5,874 nt of DNA from Oscillospiraceae bacterium (GCA_009783805.1 WRCU01000111.1:1-5874), one strand, 5' to 3'; counted from the stretch's first letter, positions 1-5,874 are shown. Made by a program: numbers and translations. The notes: generated from the sequence alone by a model not told the origin.

Positions 1-1503
1 CTCGATGACCGCCGAGCCGTCGCGCATGTACGCCGCCAGCGTCAGCCTCCCCTTGGGCGGCTTGCCGAGCGAGGCCCTGCGGTCGGGGGCCTCCAGGCCG
101 TGGTCCGCCGAGTTCTTCACGAGTTGAGTGATGGGGTCGGTCAATGAATCGAGGAGGTATTTGTCGAGGGTGACCTCCTCGCCGACCAGCTCGACCTCTA
201 TCTCCTTCCCCAGGGCTTTGGCGGTGTCGCGCACTATCCTCGGGAACTTGGAGAACAGCACCTTGATGGGCTGCATGCGGGACTGCATGGCCTTCTCCTG
301 TATCTCGCCCGTCAGCCTGTTAACCTCATGCAGTATGGGGGCCAACCCGGCTATCGACCCTACGTTCCTGCCTAGGGCGGAGGCCAGCTGGTTCCTCGTC
401 AGGATCATCTCGTTGGCCAGGTCGAGCAGGCCGTTGATGACCGCTATGTCGATGCGGAGCGAGAAGTCCGCGGCCTTGGGCGGCGCCTCCCCGGCGGGCC
501 TTACCGACCGCCCGGCCCCATCCGGCGGCTCGGGGACAGGCTTGCGTGCCGGCAGGTCGTTGGGCCGGTCGTCGGGCTGGGCGTCGGGTCGGTCGTCGGG
601 CTGGGCGTCCGTACCGGACCCGGCCGTGAAATTACCCTTTTGCAACAGGCGGATGTCGCGTGGGCTGAGGTCAGCCGCTATCGATAGGAGGCTGAGGTCC
701 AGGACGCTGGTCACGAGCATATCCAATGTGGTGGCGTCGGCGGCGGTCAGCTCGGCCACGATGCGCGCGGCCAGTTCGGGCGGGCTCTGGGCGGCGATGC
801 GACCAGAGCCGACGATGGCCTCCTGTATGGCGCCCACGGAGGCTATCCCGTCGATGAGGGCCTTGGGGTTCCTGAAGAGCTTGCCCAGGCTCCTGTTGAA
901 GGCGAGCGAGACGCGGTAGGCCTTGTGGCCGAACCGCATCGCGTCGAGGACGGCGGCCGCCGTTTCCTTGGAAAGCGCCTCGCCCGAGAAGGGGCAATGG
1001 CCTTTATGGCCCGGATCGGCCGACGCGCCGGACCCGTCGCCCGCGCCGGACCCATCGCCCGCGCCGGACCCGTCGCCCGCGCCGGACCCGTCGCCCGCGT
1101 CGGACCCGCCGCCCGCGCCGGACCGCGCGGCCGAATACTCCCTCAGGCTCTCCAGCAGGCCGTCCACCGATATCGACTCGTCGTCGCGCATATGGCCTAT
1201 CAGATCATTAAGGCAATCCACGCTCCGCAGCGCCAGGTCCGATATCGCCTCGTCCACGGCCAGCCGGCCTTCCTTTATGCGGGTGAAGAGGCTTTCCAGC
1301 TCATGGGCGACGGAGACTATCTTGTCGAGCGAGAAGAAGACGGCCGTGCCCTTCAGGCTATGGGCGGCCCTGAAGACCCCGTTCAGCGATTCCGGGTCGG
1401 ACATGAGGTCGGACCCGCTTAGGAACGCGCCTTCAATCCTCCCCACATGGGTCCTGGCCTCCGCCTCGAAGTCATCCAAGAATAGGCCGGGGTCGACCGC
1501 CAT
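1..1503 (-). CDS. cheA: CheA-type chemotaxis/signalling histidine kinase, N-terminal 501 residues (3' end outside window)
   Basis: I translated this frame by hand; it is open from the ATG at 1503 to base 1. Residues 1-105 form an Hpt (P1) domain with the phosphoacceptor His48 in FRAAHSLKGTA. Residues 126-160 are a Gly/Ala/Asp/Ser repeat linker. Residues 170-290 are a middle domain (GHKAYRVSLAFNRSL...) that may be a divergent regulator-binding P2-like region; this is uncertain. Residues 292-343 are a Pro/Asp-rich linker. Residues 344-410 resemble the P3 dimerisation helices (LLDLANEMILTRNQLA). From about 412, MQPIKVLFSKFPRIVRD and then DPITQLVKNSADHGLE (N-box Asn464) open the HATPase domain; the G boxes and CheW-like domain lie outside the window. 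In this family ATP phosphorylates the P1 histidine, which passes phosphate to response-regulator aspartates at membrane receptor arrays. The ATG is 16 nt after the upstream regulator stop, and GGGGGTG (1520-1514) is a plausible ribosome site, so the two are probably cotranscribed. CheA family membership is near certain; a role in motility is not shown. Confidence 0.93.
   Translation of the reverse strand, partial: MAVDPGLFLDDFEAEARTHVGRIEGAFLSGSDLMSDPESLNGVFRAAHSLKGTAVFFSLDKIVSVAHELESLFTRIKEGRLAVDEAISDLALRSVDCLNDLIGHMRDDESISVDGLLESLREYSAARSGAGGGSDAGDGSGAGDGSGAGDGSGAGDGSGASADPGHKGHCPFSGEALSKETAAAVLDAMRFGHKAYRVSLAFNRSLGKLFRNPKALIDGIASVGAIQEAIVGSGRIAAQSPPELAARIVAELTAADATTLDMLVTSVLDLSLLSIAADLSPRDIRLLQKGNFTAGSGTDAQPDDRPDAQPDDRPNDLPARKPVPEPPDGAGRSVRPAGEAPPKAADFSLRIDIAVINGLLDLANEMILTRNQLASALGRNVGSIAGLAPILHEVNRLTGEIQEKAMQSRMQPIKVLFSKFPRIVRDTAKALGKEIEVELVGEEVTLDKYLLDSLTDPITQLVKNSADHGLEAPDRRASLGKPPKGRLTLAAYMRDGSAVIE
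562..609 (-). repeat. 24-bp direct repeat, two copies, in the second cheA linker
   Basis: Bases 562-585 and 586-609 are two adjacent 24-bp copies that differ at one position (c565 against t589). In the cheA frame they encode two copies of the octapeptide DAQPDDRP within residues about 299-314, in the hydrophilic linker between the middle domain and the dimerisation helices. The unit is a multiple of three, so gain or loss of copies would keep the kinase in frame. Confidence 0.85.
1027..1116 (-). repeat. 18-bp tandem repeat, five copies plus a partial, in the first cheA linker
   Basis: On the plus strand the unit is GCCGGACCCGTCGCCCGC, at 1027, 1045, 1063, 1081 and 1099, with a partial sixth copy from 1117. 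Copies 1, 3 and 4 are identical, copy 2 has one change, and copy 5 has two. On the minus strand it encodes a repeating GAGDGS hexapeptide (residues about 130-160 of CheA), a flexible, probably disordered tether between the His-containing Hpt domain and the rest of the kinase. The near-identity of the copies suggests recent slippage expansion. The unit preserves frame. Confidence 0.93.
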
Positions 1504-1513
1504 CCCTATGGAG

Positions 1514-1520
1514 CACCCCC
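1514..1520 (-). promoter_or_regulatory. Candidate ribosome binding site of cheA
   Basis: The minus strand reads GGGGGTG, one mismatch from GGAGGTG, with 10 nt to the cheA ATG at 1503. Its first base is the last base of the preceding regulator's TAG stop, so translation of the two genes is probably linked by proximity. It is slightly far from the start, so a modest site. Confidence 0.45.
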
Positions 1521-2335
1521 TATGGCAAATGGTCCGCCACGACCGAAAGGAACCGGTCGTACGAGAAAGGCTTCTCTAAGTAGCCGTCCATGCCCGATTC
1601 CACGCATCGGGCTATCTCATCATCCTGCACGCCGGCCGTCAAGGCTATGATCGGTATGGACCGGGCGTTGCCGCGGCGCAGCGCGCGGATGGCCCTCGTC
1701 GCCTCCAGGCCGTCCATGACCGGCATGTGCACGTCCATGATAATGAACGCGAAGCGCTCGGGCGACTCGGCGAACGCCTCCACGGCCTCCTTGCCGTCCG
1801 AGGCGAAAGCCACGCTCAGGCCCTCCACGTCCGAGAGCATGAAGCCCACGATCTCCCTGTTCAGCTCCACGTCCTCGGCCACCAGTATGGCCTTGCCCGC
1901 CAGGAAGGCCTCGGCGGCCGCCTCGCGCGAAGGCGCCTCCTCGGGCCGCCCCTTTGCGAGCCGCTCGCCGGCGGCGATCCTCAGCTCCAGCCGCTTGGCC
2001 AAGGCCCCCACCGTCCCGACGCGCCTGGCCGAATAGTCGACGGCGCCCATCTCGAAGGCGGCCGTCTCGTCCTCGTCGTTGCCCCTTTCGGCGAGTATCA
2101 CGATCGGTATGGCGTGCCCCGCGCCGTGCCCGCCGATGCGCCTCAATACGGTAAAGGCGCGCTCGCGGTCGTCCCCGACGCAGATCACCACGGCCGAAAT
2201 GGCCCCGGAGCCTATGGCGTCGGCCGCGGAATCCGCCTCCGAAGCGATGCTGACCTCGAAGCGGCCCATGAGGGCCACCTTCAACTCGGCCAGGACCAAG
2301 GGCTCGCCGCTCACGATTAGGATGTGCCTTTTCAC
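1520..2335 (-). CDS. Two-domain response regulator: degenerate receiver plus canonical receiver
   Basis: From the GTG at 2335 this encodes 271 residues. Residues 1-125 look like a receiver (KRHILIVSGEP ... IPIVILAERGNDEDE ... FEMGAVDYSARR) but the active site is gone: Ser9-Gly10 replace the acidic pair, Cys52 sits where the phosphoryl Asp should be, Ala replaces the conserved Ser/Thr and Arg the conserved Lys. Residues 148-271 are a full receiver: acidic pair Glu154-Asp155, phosphoacceptor Asp201 in IIMDVHMPVMDG, Thr233 and Lys255 in the LEKPF motif. There is no DNA-binding or enzymatic output domain. The likely role is to accept phosphate from the CheA encoded 16 nt downstream and to act through protein contacts; this is inferred from context. 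The GTG is preferred because the receiver fold begins with it and because it overlaps the stop of an upstream mini-ORF. In-frame ATG 2383 and TTG 2413 would add 16 or 26 residues unlike a receiver N-terminus. Confidence 0.9.
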   Translation of the reverse strand: MKRHILIVSGEPLVLAELKVALMGRFEVSIASEADSAADAIGSGAISAVVICVGDDRERAFTVLRRIGGHGAGHAIPIVILAERGNDEDETAAFEMGAVDYSARRVGTVGALAKRLELRIAAGERLAKGRPEEAPSREAAAEAFLAGKAILVAEDVELNREIVGFMLSDVEGLSVAFASDGKEAVEAFAESPERFAFIIMDVHMPVMDGLEATRAIRALRRGNARSIPIIALTAGVQDDEIARCVESGMDGYLEKPFSYDRFLSVVADHLP

Positions 2336-2361
2336 GCCGCGTTCGCCGGGGATATGGCCAT
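2332..2361 (-). CDS. Possible nine-residue leader peptide coupled to the response regulator
   Basis: An ATG at 2361 opens a nine-codon frame encoding MAISPANAA and ending in TGA (2334-2332). That TGA shares two bases with the GTG start of the response regulator (GTGA), the usual geometry of translational coupling. A perfect AGGAGG lies one base before the ATG, which is too close for normal initiation. Either ribosomes loading there use the ATG inefficiently, or they use another codon. The peptide itself has no recognisable function; if real, it delivers ribosomes to a regulator start that has no ribosome site of its own. Speculative. Confidence 0.3.
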   Translation of the reverse strand: MAISPANAA

Positions 2362-2362
2362 G

Positions 2363-2368
2363 CCTCCT
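2363..2368 (-). promoter_or_regulatory. Perfect Shine-Dalgarno AGGAGG in the response regulator leader
   Basis: The minus strand carries AGGAGG directly after a T5 run. It is 27 nt from the GTG at 2335, too far to serve it directly, but adjacent to the mini-ORF ATG at 2361. It is the only strong ribosome site in the divergent region, which argues that translation of the signalling operon starts from here by some indirect route such as coupling, or that the true start codon is a rare one. Confidence 0.5.
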
Positions 2369-2405
2369 AAAAACCGCGCGCATGCCGGTGCATGGCCCGG
2401 TCGGT
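2369..2405 (-). promoter_or_regulatory. Weak attenuator-like hairpin with U tract in the response regulator leader
   Basis: Read on the minus strand, an inner stem CATGC-ACCG-GCATG (2394-2381) lies inside an outer ACCG/CGGT pairing (2405-2402 with 2376-2373), followed by a T5 run at 2373-2369. This resembles a weak intrinsic terminator or attenuator just before the AGGAGG. The stem is discontinuous and I could not compute a folding energy. Confidence 0.22.
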
Positions 2406-2406
2406 G

Positions 2407-2436
2407 ATAACAAAGGAGTGGCCTACATAATATAAT
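2407..2436 (+). promoter_or_regulatory. Predicted housekeeping-sigma promoter for tilS
   Basis: A perfect -10 TATAAT (2431-2436) sits 18 bp after ATAACA (2407-2412, 4 of 6 to TTGACA). The AT-rich block stands out against very GC-rich surroundings. The predicted start is near 2442-2444, at or next to the first tilS ATG, so the transcript may have almost no leader. It overlaps the minus-strand promoter. Confidence 0.65.
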
Positions 2437-2456
2437 AGCCGGCATGGGCATATCAA
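2429..2456 (-). promoter_or_regulatory. Predicted housekeeping-sigma promoter for the regulator-cheA operon
   Basis: On the minus strand, -35 TTGATA (2456-2451, 5 of 6 consensus) is followed after 16 bp by -10 TATATT (2434-2429, 5 of 6). Transcription would start near 2422, leaving a leader of about 85 nt before the GTG. The -35 lies inside the first codons of tilS and the -10 overlaps that of the divergent tilS promoter. Confidence 0.55.
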
Positions 2457-4174
2457 TGGAGCCCGCGCGGACGGGGCGGGCGGCCACGCCCGAAGGCACG
2501 ATAGCCAAGGTGCGGGGGGCGATACTCAGGCATGGGCTCATACGCCGGGGGGACAAGGTCCTGGTGGCCTTCTCCGGAGGCGCGGACTCATGCTGCCTGC
2601 TCCACGCGCTCAAGGCGCTTTCGGGGGAGCTGGGCTTCGGGTTGGGGGCCGCGCACGTGAACCACGGCTACCGCGGCGAGTCGGCCGAGAGGGACGCGGA
2701 GCGCAGCGCCCAGATATGCGAGGGCATAGGCGTGGAGCTGTCCGTCGTCAAGGTGGACGTGCATAGGCGTTCCAAGGAAAGCGGGGAGTCCGTGGAGCTT
2801 GCGGCGCGAAACTTGAGGCACGGCGCGCTCAAGGCCATGGCCGAGGGGCGGGGCTACGCGTCCGTCGCGATGGGGCACAACATGGACGACCAGGTGGAGA
2901 CCGTGGTCGGGCGCATCCTCAGGGGCACGGGGATCGAGGGCCTGGCGGCGATGAGGCCGCGCGCGGGGACCTTGATACGCCCGCTGCTCTCGGTGGGCAG
3001 GGCGGAGATCGAGGGTTTTTGCCGAGCGCGCCTGATTCCGTACGTGACGGACGAGACGAACCTTTCGGACGCGCATGCCAGGAACAGGATAAGGAACGCG
3101 CTGCTGCCGGCAATGAGGGAGGCGGCGGGCGCCGACGTGGCCGGCCCGATACTGCGGCTTTCGGAGCTCGCGTGGGAGGACTCCGGGTACATGGCGGCGG
3201 AGGCGGGCCGGGCCTATGCGGAGGCGGCCGAGGTGCGCGGGCCCGGGCATGGCGTGACGATACGGGCGGACGGGCTGCTGGGGGCGCACCCCGCCATCGC
3301 GCACAGGATGGTCAGGATGGCGGCCGCCGAGTGCGCGGGGGGGGCGGAGGACATATCCTACGCCAACGTGGCGGACGTGATGGGGCTCGCCAGGGGCGCG
3401 GCGGGCTCCGCGGGAAGGGTCTCGCTCCCCCACGGGCTGACCGTGAGGGCAGAGTACGGGAGGCTGACTTTCACTAAGGGCGGCGGGGCGAAGGCGCGGC
3501 TCATCGGCGCGGCGGTGACGGGGCCGGATTGGGCCCATGGGTTCGCCGAGGACCGGAATGGGGCCAGGCACGTATGGGTGAAGGCCGAGGCGATGACGGC
3601 GGGCGAGGCCCGGGCGGCTATGGCCCGACACGGGGGGGCCCACGATGAGGCGCCCGATGGGACGGTCGATCCGACGCTGGCCGACACGGCCGAAACGGCC
3701 GACGACGACGCCGGGGACGCAGGCGGCGCGCTAGGGCGGAAATATAAGGAGTACGTTAGGGTGTTCGGCTATGGCGCCTTGGCCGCGATGCCGCAGGGCG
3801 GCGGCGCGGGCGAGGGTGAACGCGCCCGAACCGAAGGCGCGGATGAGGGTGAACGCGCCCGGACCGAAGGCGCGGACGGGGTGGGATGCCTGGGCCTCAC
3901 GCTGCGACCCAGGAGGGAAGGCGACCGGTTCACGCCGAAGGGCGGATCGGTCAGGCGGCGGCTAAAGTCGGTCCTTTCCGAGGGAAGGGTGCCGGAGGCG
4001 GTGCGGGACGCGGTCCCCCTGCTTGCGATCGGCGGGGAGGTCCTCTGGGTCATCCCCTCCCGCTCGGGATCGCGTTGCCTTGACGCGGGATCCCTGGCCG
4101 GGACTCCCCCGGGGGTCAAGGTCGTCATGGTGACGGCCCGCATCGGCGGGGACGCCGCGACCATGGCCCACTGA
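2444..4174 (+). CDS. tilS: tRNA(Ile)-lysidine synthase with low-complexity insertions
   Basis: This 576-residue protein is a clear TilS, the essential cytoplasmic ATP-dependent enzyme that attaches lysine to C34 of the CAU-anticodon tRNA-Ile so that it reads AUA codons. That fits a genome where ATA is common. The N-terminal PP-loop has SGGADS (44-49), HVNHGYRG (71-78), the GHNMDDQVET segment (144-153), and RNRIRNALLP (213-222). A substrate-binding middle region follows to about 330. The C-terminal domain starts near 485 (LTLRPRREGDRF ... LKSVLSEGRVP ... VPLLAIGGEVLWV). Typical TilS proteins are about 430-470 residues; the excess is mainly an acidic segment near 404-432 and a Gly/Glu/Arg repeat at 457-478, both low complexity. 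The ATG at 2444 and another at 2456 are both possible starts and neither has a Shine-Dalgarno. The promoter position favours 2456 with a tiny leader, or a leaderless 2444. Identity is certain; the start is not. Confidence 0.97.
   Translation: MGISMEPARTGRAATPEGTIAKVRGAILRHGLIRRGDKVLVAFSGGADSCCLLHALKALSGELGFGLGAAHVNHGYRGESAERDAERSAQICEGIGVELSVVKVDVHRRSKESGESVELAARNLRHGALKAMAEGRGYASVAMGHNMDDQVETVVGRILRGTGIEGLAAMRPRAGTLIRPLLSVGRAEIEGFCRARLIPYVTDETNLSDAHARNRIRNALLPAMREAAGADVAGPILRLSELAWEDSGYMAAEAGRAYAEAAEVRGPGHGVTIRADGLLGAHPAIAHRMVRMAAAECAGGAEDISYANVADVMGLARGAAGSAGRVSLPHGLTVRAEYGRLTFTKGGGAKARLIGAAVTGPDWAHGFAEDRNGARHVWVKAEAMTAGEARAAMARHGGAHDEAPDGTVDPTLADTAETADDDAGDAGGALGRKYKEYVRVFGYGALAAMPQGGGAGEGERARTEGADEGERARTEGADGVGCLGLTLRPRREGDRFTPKGGSVRRRLKSVLSEGRVPEAVRDAVPLLAIGGEVLWVIPSRSGSRCLDAGSLAGTPPGVKVVMVTARIGGDAATMAH
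3680..3706 (+). repeat. 9-bp imperfect tandem repeat, three copies, within tilS
   Basis: GCCGACACG, GCCGAAACG and GCCGACGAC follow one another and encode the ADT-AET-ADD part of the acidic low-complexity segment of TilS (residues about 413-421). It sits between the middle region and the C-terminal domain. Confidence 0.6.
3812..3877 (+). repeat. 33-bp direct repeat, two copies, within tilS
   Basis: Bases 3812-3844 and 3845-3877 match at 31 of 33 positions and encode EGERARTEGAD twice (residues 457-467 and 468-478). The repeat lies immediately before the C-terminal domain, in a place where ordinary TilS has only a short connector. The unit preserves frame, and both differences (CGA/CGG and GAT/GAC) are synonymous. 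Confidence 0.92.
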
Positions 4175-4256
4175 TGGCCATAACCGATAGATGGTCATGG
4201 CCGACTGATGGCTATGGCCGATTTACTGCTTTGGCCGACTGATGGCCATGGCCGAC
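4163..4256 (+). repeat. 17-bp tandem repeat, five copies plus a partial, spanning the tilS stop
   Basis: The unit is ATGGCCGACTGATGGCC with variation. Copies start at 4163, 4180, 4197, 4214 and 4231, and a nine-base partial starts at 4248. Copies 1, 3 and 5 are nearly identical; copies 2 and 4 are diverged. The first copy encodes the last three residues of TilS (MAH) and its TGA stop, so the rest of the array is noncoding. Half-units are complementary: for example 4174-4181 can pair with 4191-4198 (eight pairs including one G-U), and 4243-4252 is the perfect palindrome TGGCCATGGCCG core. The tilS 3' end is therefore probably structured in RNA. No T-run follows, so it is not an ordinary terminator. 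Confidence 0.88.
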
Positions 4257-4281
4257 AACGCGGCCCCGACGCCCCGACCGA

Positions 4282-4303
4282 GCGCCGGCAAAGGCCGCCG
4301 CGC
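4282..4303 (+). terminator. Possible weak terminator hairpin after tilS
   Basis: GCGCCGGC (4282-4289), loop AAAG, then GCCG, a CC bulge and GCGC (to 4303) can form a GC-rich stem of eight pairs. Only a short, interrupted T stretch follows at 4310-4315, so intrinsic termination would be inefficient. It lies in the right place to separate tilS from ftsH transcription. In such GC-rich sequence a stem of this size can occur by chance. Confidence 0.28.
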
Positions 4304-4328
4304 CGAAGGTTTGTTCACAGTCCGTTTA

Positions 4329-4357
4329 TTGTCTTGAAACACCCTTTATGTTATGTT
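4329..4357 (+). promoter_or_regulatory. Candidate ftsH promoter
   Basis: TTGTCT (4329-4334, 4 of 6) is followed after 17 bp by TATGTT (4352-4357, 4 of 6), within a locally AT-rich block at 4321-4362 that contrasts with its flanks. Transcription would start near 4364, with a leader of about 54 nt. This suggests ftsH can be expressed independently of tilS. Each hexamer is only a moderate match. Confidence 0.42.
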
Positions 4358-4374
4358 CAGAATCGCCGGGTTTG

Positions 4375-4403
4375 CGGCGTCCCCATGCGAATGGGGCGTG
4401 CCG
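4375..4403 (+). promoter_or_regulatory. GNRA-capped stem-loop in the ftsH leader
   Basis: CCCCAT (4381-4386), tetraloop GCGA (4387-4390, a GNRA loop) and ATGGGG (4391-4396) form a perfect six-pair hairpin. CGGC (4375-4378) and GCCG (4400-4403) extend it across a 2x3 internal loop. It ends just before the ftsH ribosome site (4406-4411). It could stabilise the mRNA or modulate initiation; it would also bury the alternative in-frame ATGs at 4385 and 4391. Confidence 0.5.
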
Positions 4404-4405
4404 GG

Positions 4406-4411
4406 AAAGGG
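4406..4411 (+). promoter_or_regulatory. Ribosome binding site deciding the ftsH TTG start
   Basis: AAAGGG is six bases before the TTG at 4418. No comparable site precedes the in-frame ATGs at 4385 and 4391, so it supports the TTG start and an MKHLKNI N-terminus, which is usual for this family. Confidence 0.55.
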
Positions 4412-4417
4412 TCTTTT

Positions 4418-5874
<1,457 letters not shown>

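Noticed and set aside
1501..1525. Duplicated CCATAGGG around the cheA start as a possible operator
   Set aside because: Only two 8-base copies, overlapping the end of one gene and the ribosome site of the next; chance is sufficient.
128..1579. Long plus-strand open frames (including one with PDPSPA repeats) over the cheA region
   Set aside because: They lie antisense to a well-supported CheA reading frame. Their repeats are the reverse of the GAGDGS linker and they have no recognisable domain. High GC content makes such antisense frames long.
2332..2613. A 93-residue minus-strand frame covering the leader and the 5' end of tilS
   Set aside because: Most of it is antisense to the tilS start and it crosses both predicted promoters. 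Only its last nine codons, next to the AGGAGG, were kept as a possible leader peptide.
2588..3643. A 351-residue minus-strand open frame opposite tilS
   Set aside because: It is Arg/Pro/His-rich with no domain and is antisense to an unmistakable TilS; a composition artefact.
4163..4256. The 17-bp array as a CRISPR or an iteron-type origin
   Set aside because: The units are contiguous without spacers and too short for CRISPR repeats. There is no replication initiator gene or DnaA-box cluster nearby.
4333..4386. CTTGAAA ... CCCCAT resembling a sigma-32 heat-shock promoter before ftsH
   Set aside because: Both hexamer-like motifs are present but 41 bases apart, far beyond the roughly 13-15 bp spacing needed. 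The CCCCAT is better explained as one arm of the leader hairpin.

Overview
This is a GC-rich bacterial window with a strong preference for AGG arginine and ATA isoleucine codons. It holds four substantial genes in two divergent groups. The FtsH sequence (a [17 protein letters not shown] AAA core after an LKNI-type first membrane helix), and tilS lying just upstream of ftsH, resemble Firmicutes of the class Clostridia. That placement is an inference from remembered family features, not a search, and other GC-rich anaerobic lineages such as Synergistota are not excluded.

Region 1-2335, minus strand: a two-gene signalling operon. The promoter-proximal gene (2335-1520) encodes a 271-residue protein with two receiver domains; the first has lost its phosphorylation residues and the second is canonical. 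Sixteen bases later comes a CheA-type histidine kinase (1503-1) that runs off the window. It has an intact phosphotransfer histidine (His48), a linker of perfect Gly/Ala/Asp/Ser repeats, a middle domain, a second repetitive linker, the dimerisation region and the start of the ATP-binding domain. These two proteins probably form a kinase/response-regulator pair, but nothing in the window identifies the input or output.

Region 2336-2460: a compact divergent control region. A near-consensus plus-strand promoter (perfect TATAAT) and a good minus-strand promoter overlap in their -10 elements. The plus promoter puts the tilS ATG almost exactly at the predicted transcription start, so tilS may be leaderless. 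The minus transcript has a leader of about 85 nt carrying a possible U-tract hairpin, a perfect AGGAGG, and a nine-codon mini-ORF whose stop overlaps the GTG start of the response regulator.

Region 2444-4417: tilS (tRNA-Ile lysidine synthase), longer than usual because of low-complexity insertions with 9-bp and 33-bp tandem repeats, followed by 243 bp without a gene. A 17-bp tandem array starts inside the last tilS codons and spans its stop. A possible weak terminator, a candidate ftsH promoter and a GNRA-capped hairpin follow. No hpt gene lies between tilS and ftsH.

Region 4418-5874: ftsH, the membrane AAA+ zinc protease, intact through its HEAGH motif and cut by the window edge.

The most distinctive feature is the number of short tandem repeats in unrelated places (cheA linkers, tilS insertions, tilS 3' end). 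Together with the overlapping divergent promoters, these are the parts most worth following up. I saw no mobile element, CRISPR array, tRNA, rRNA or clearly new multi-gene system.
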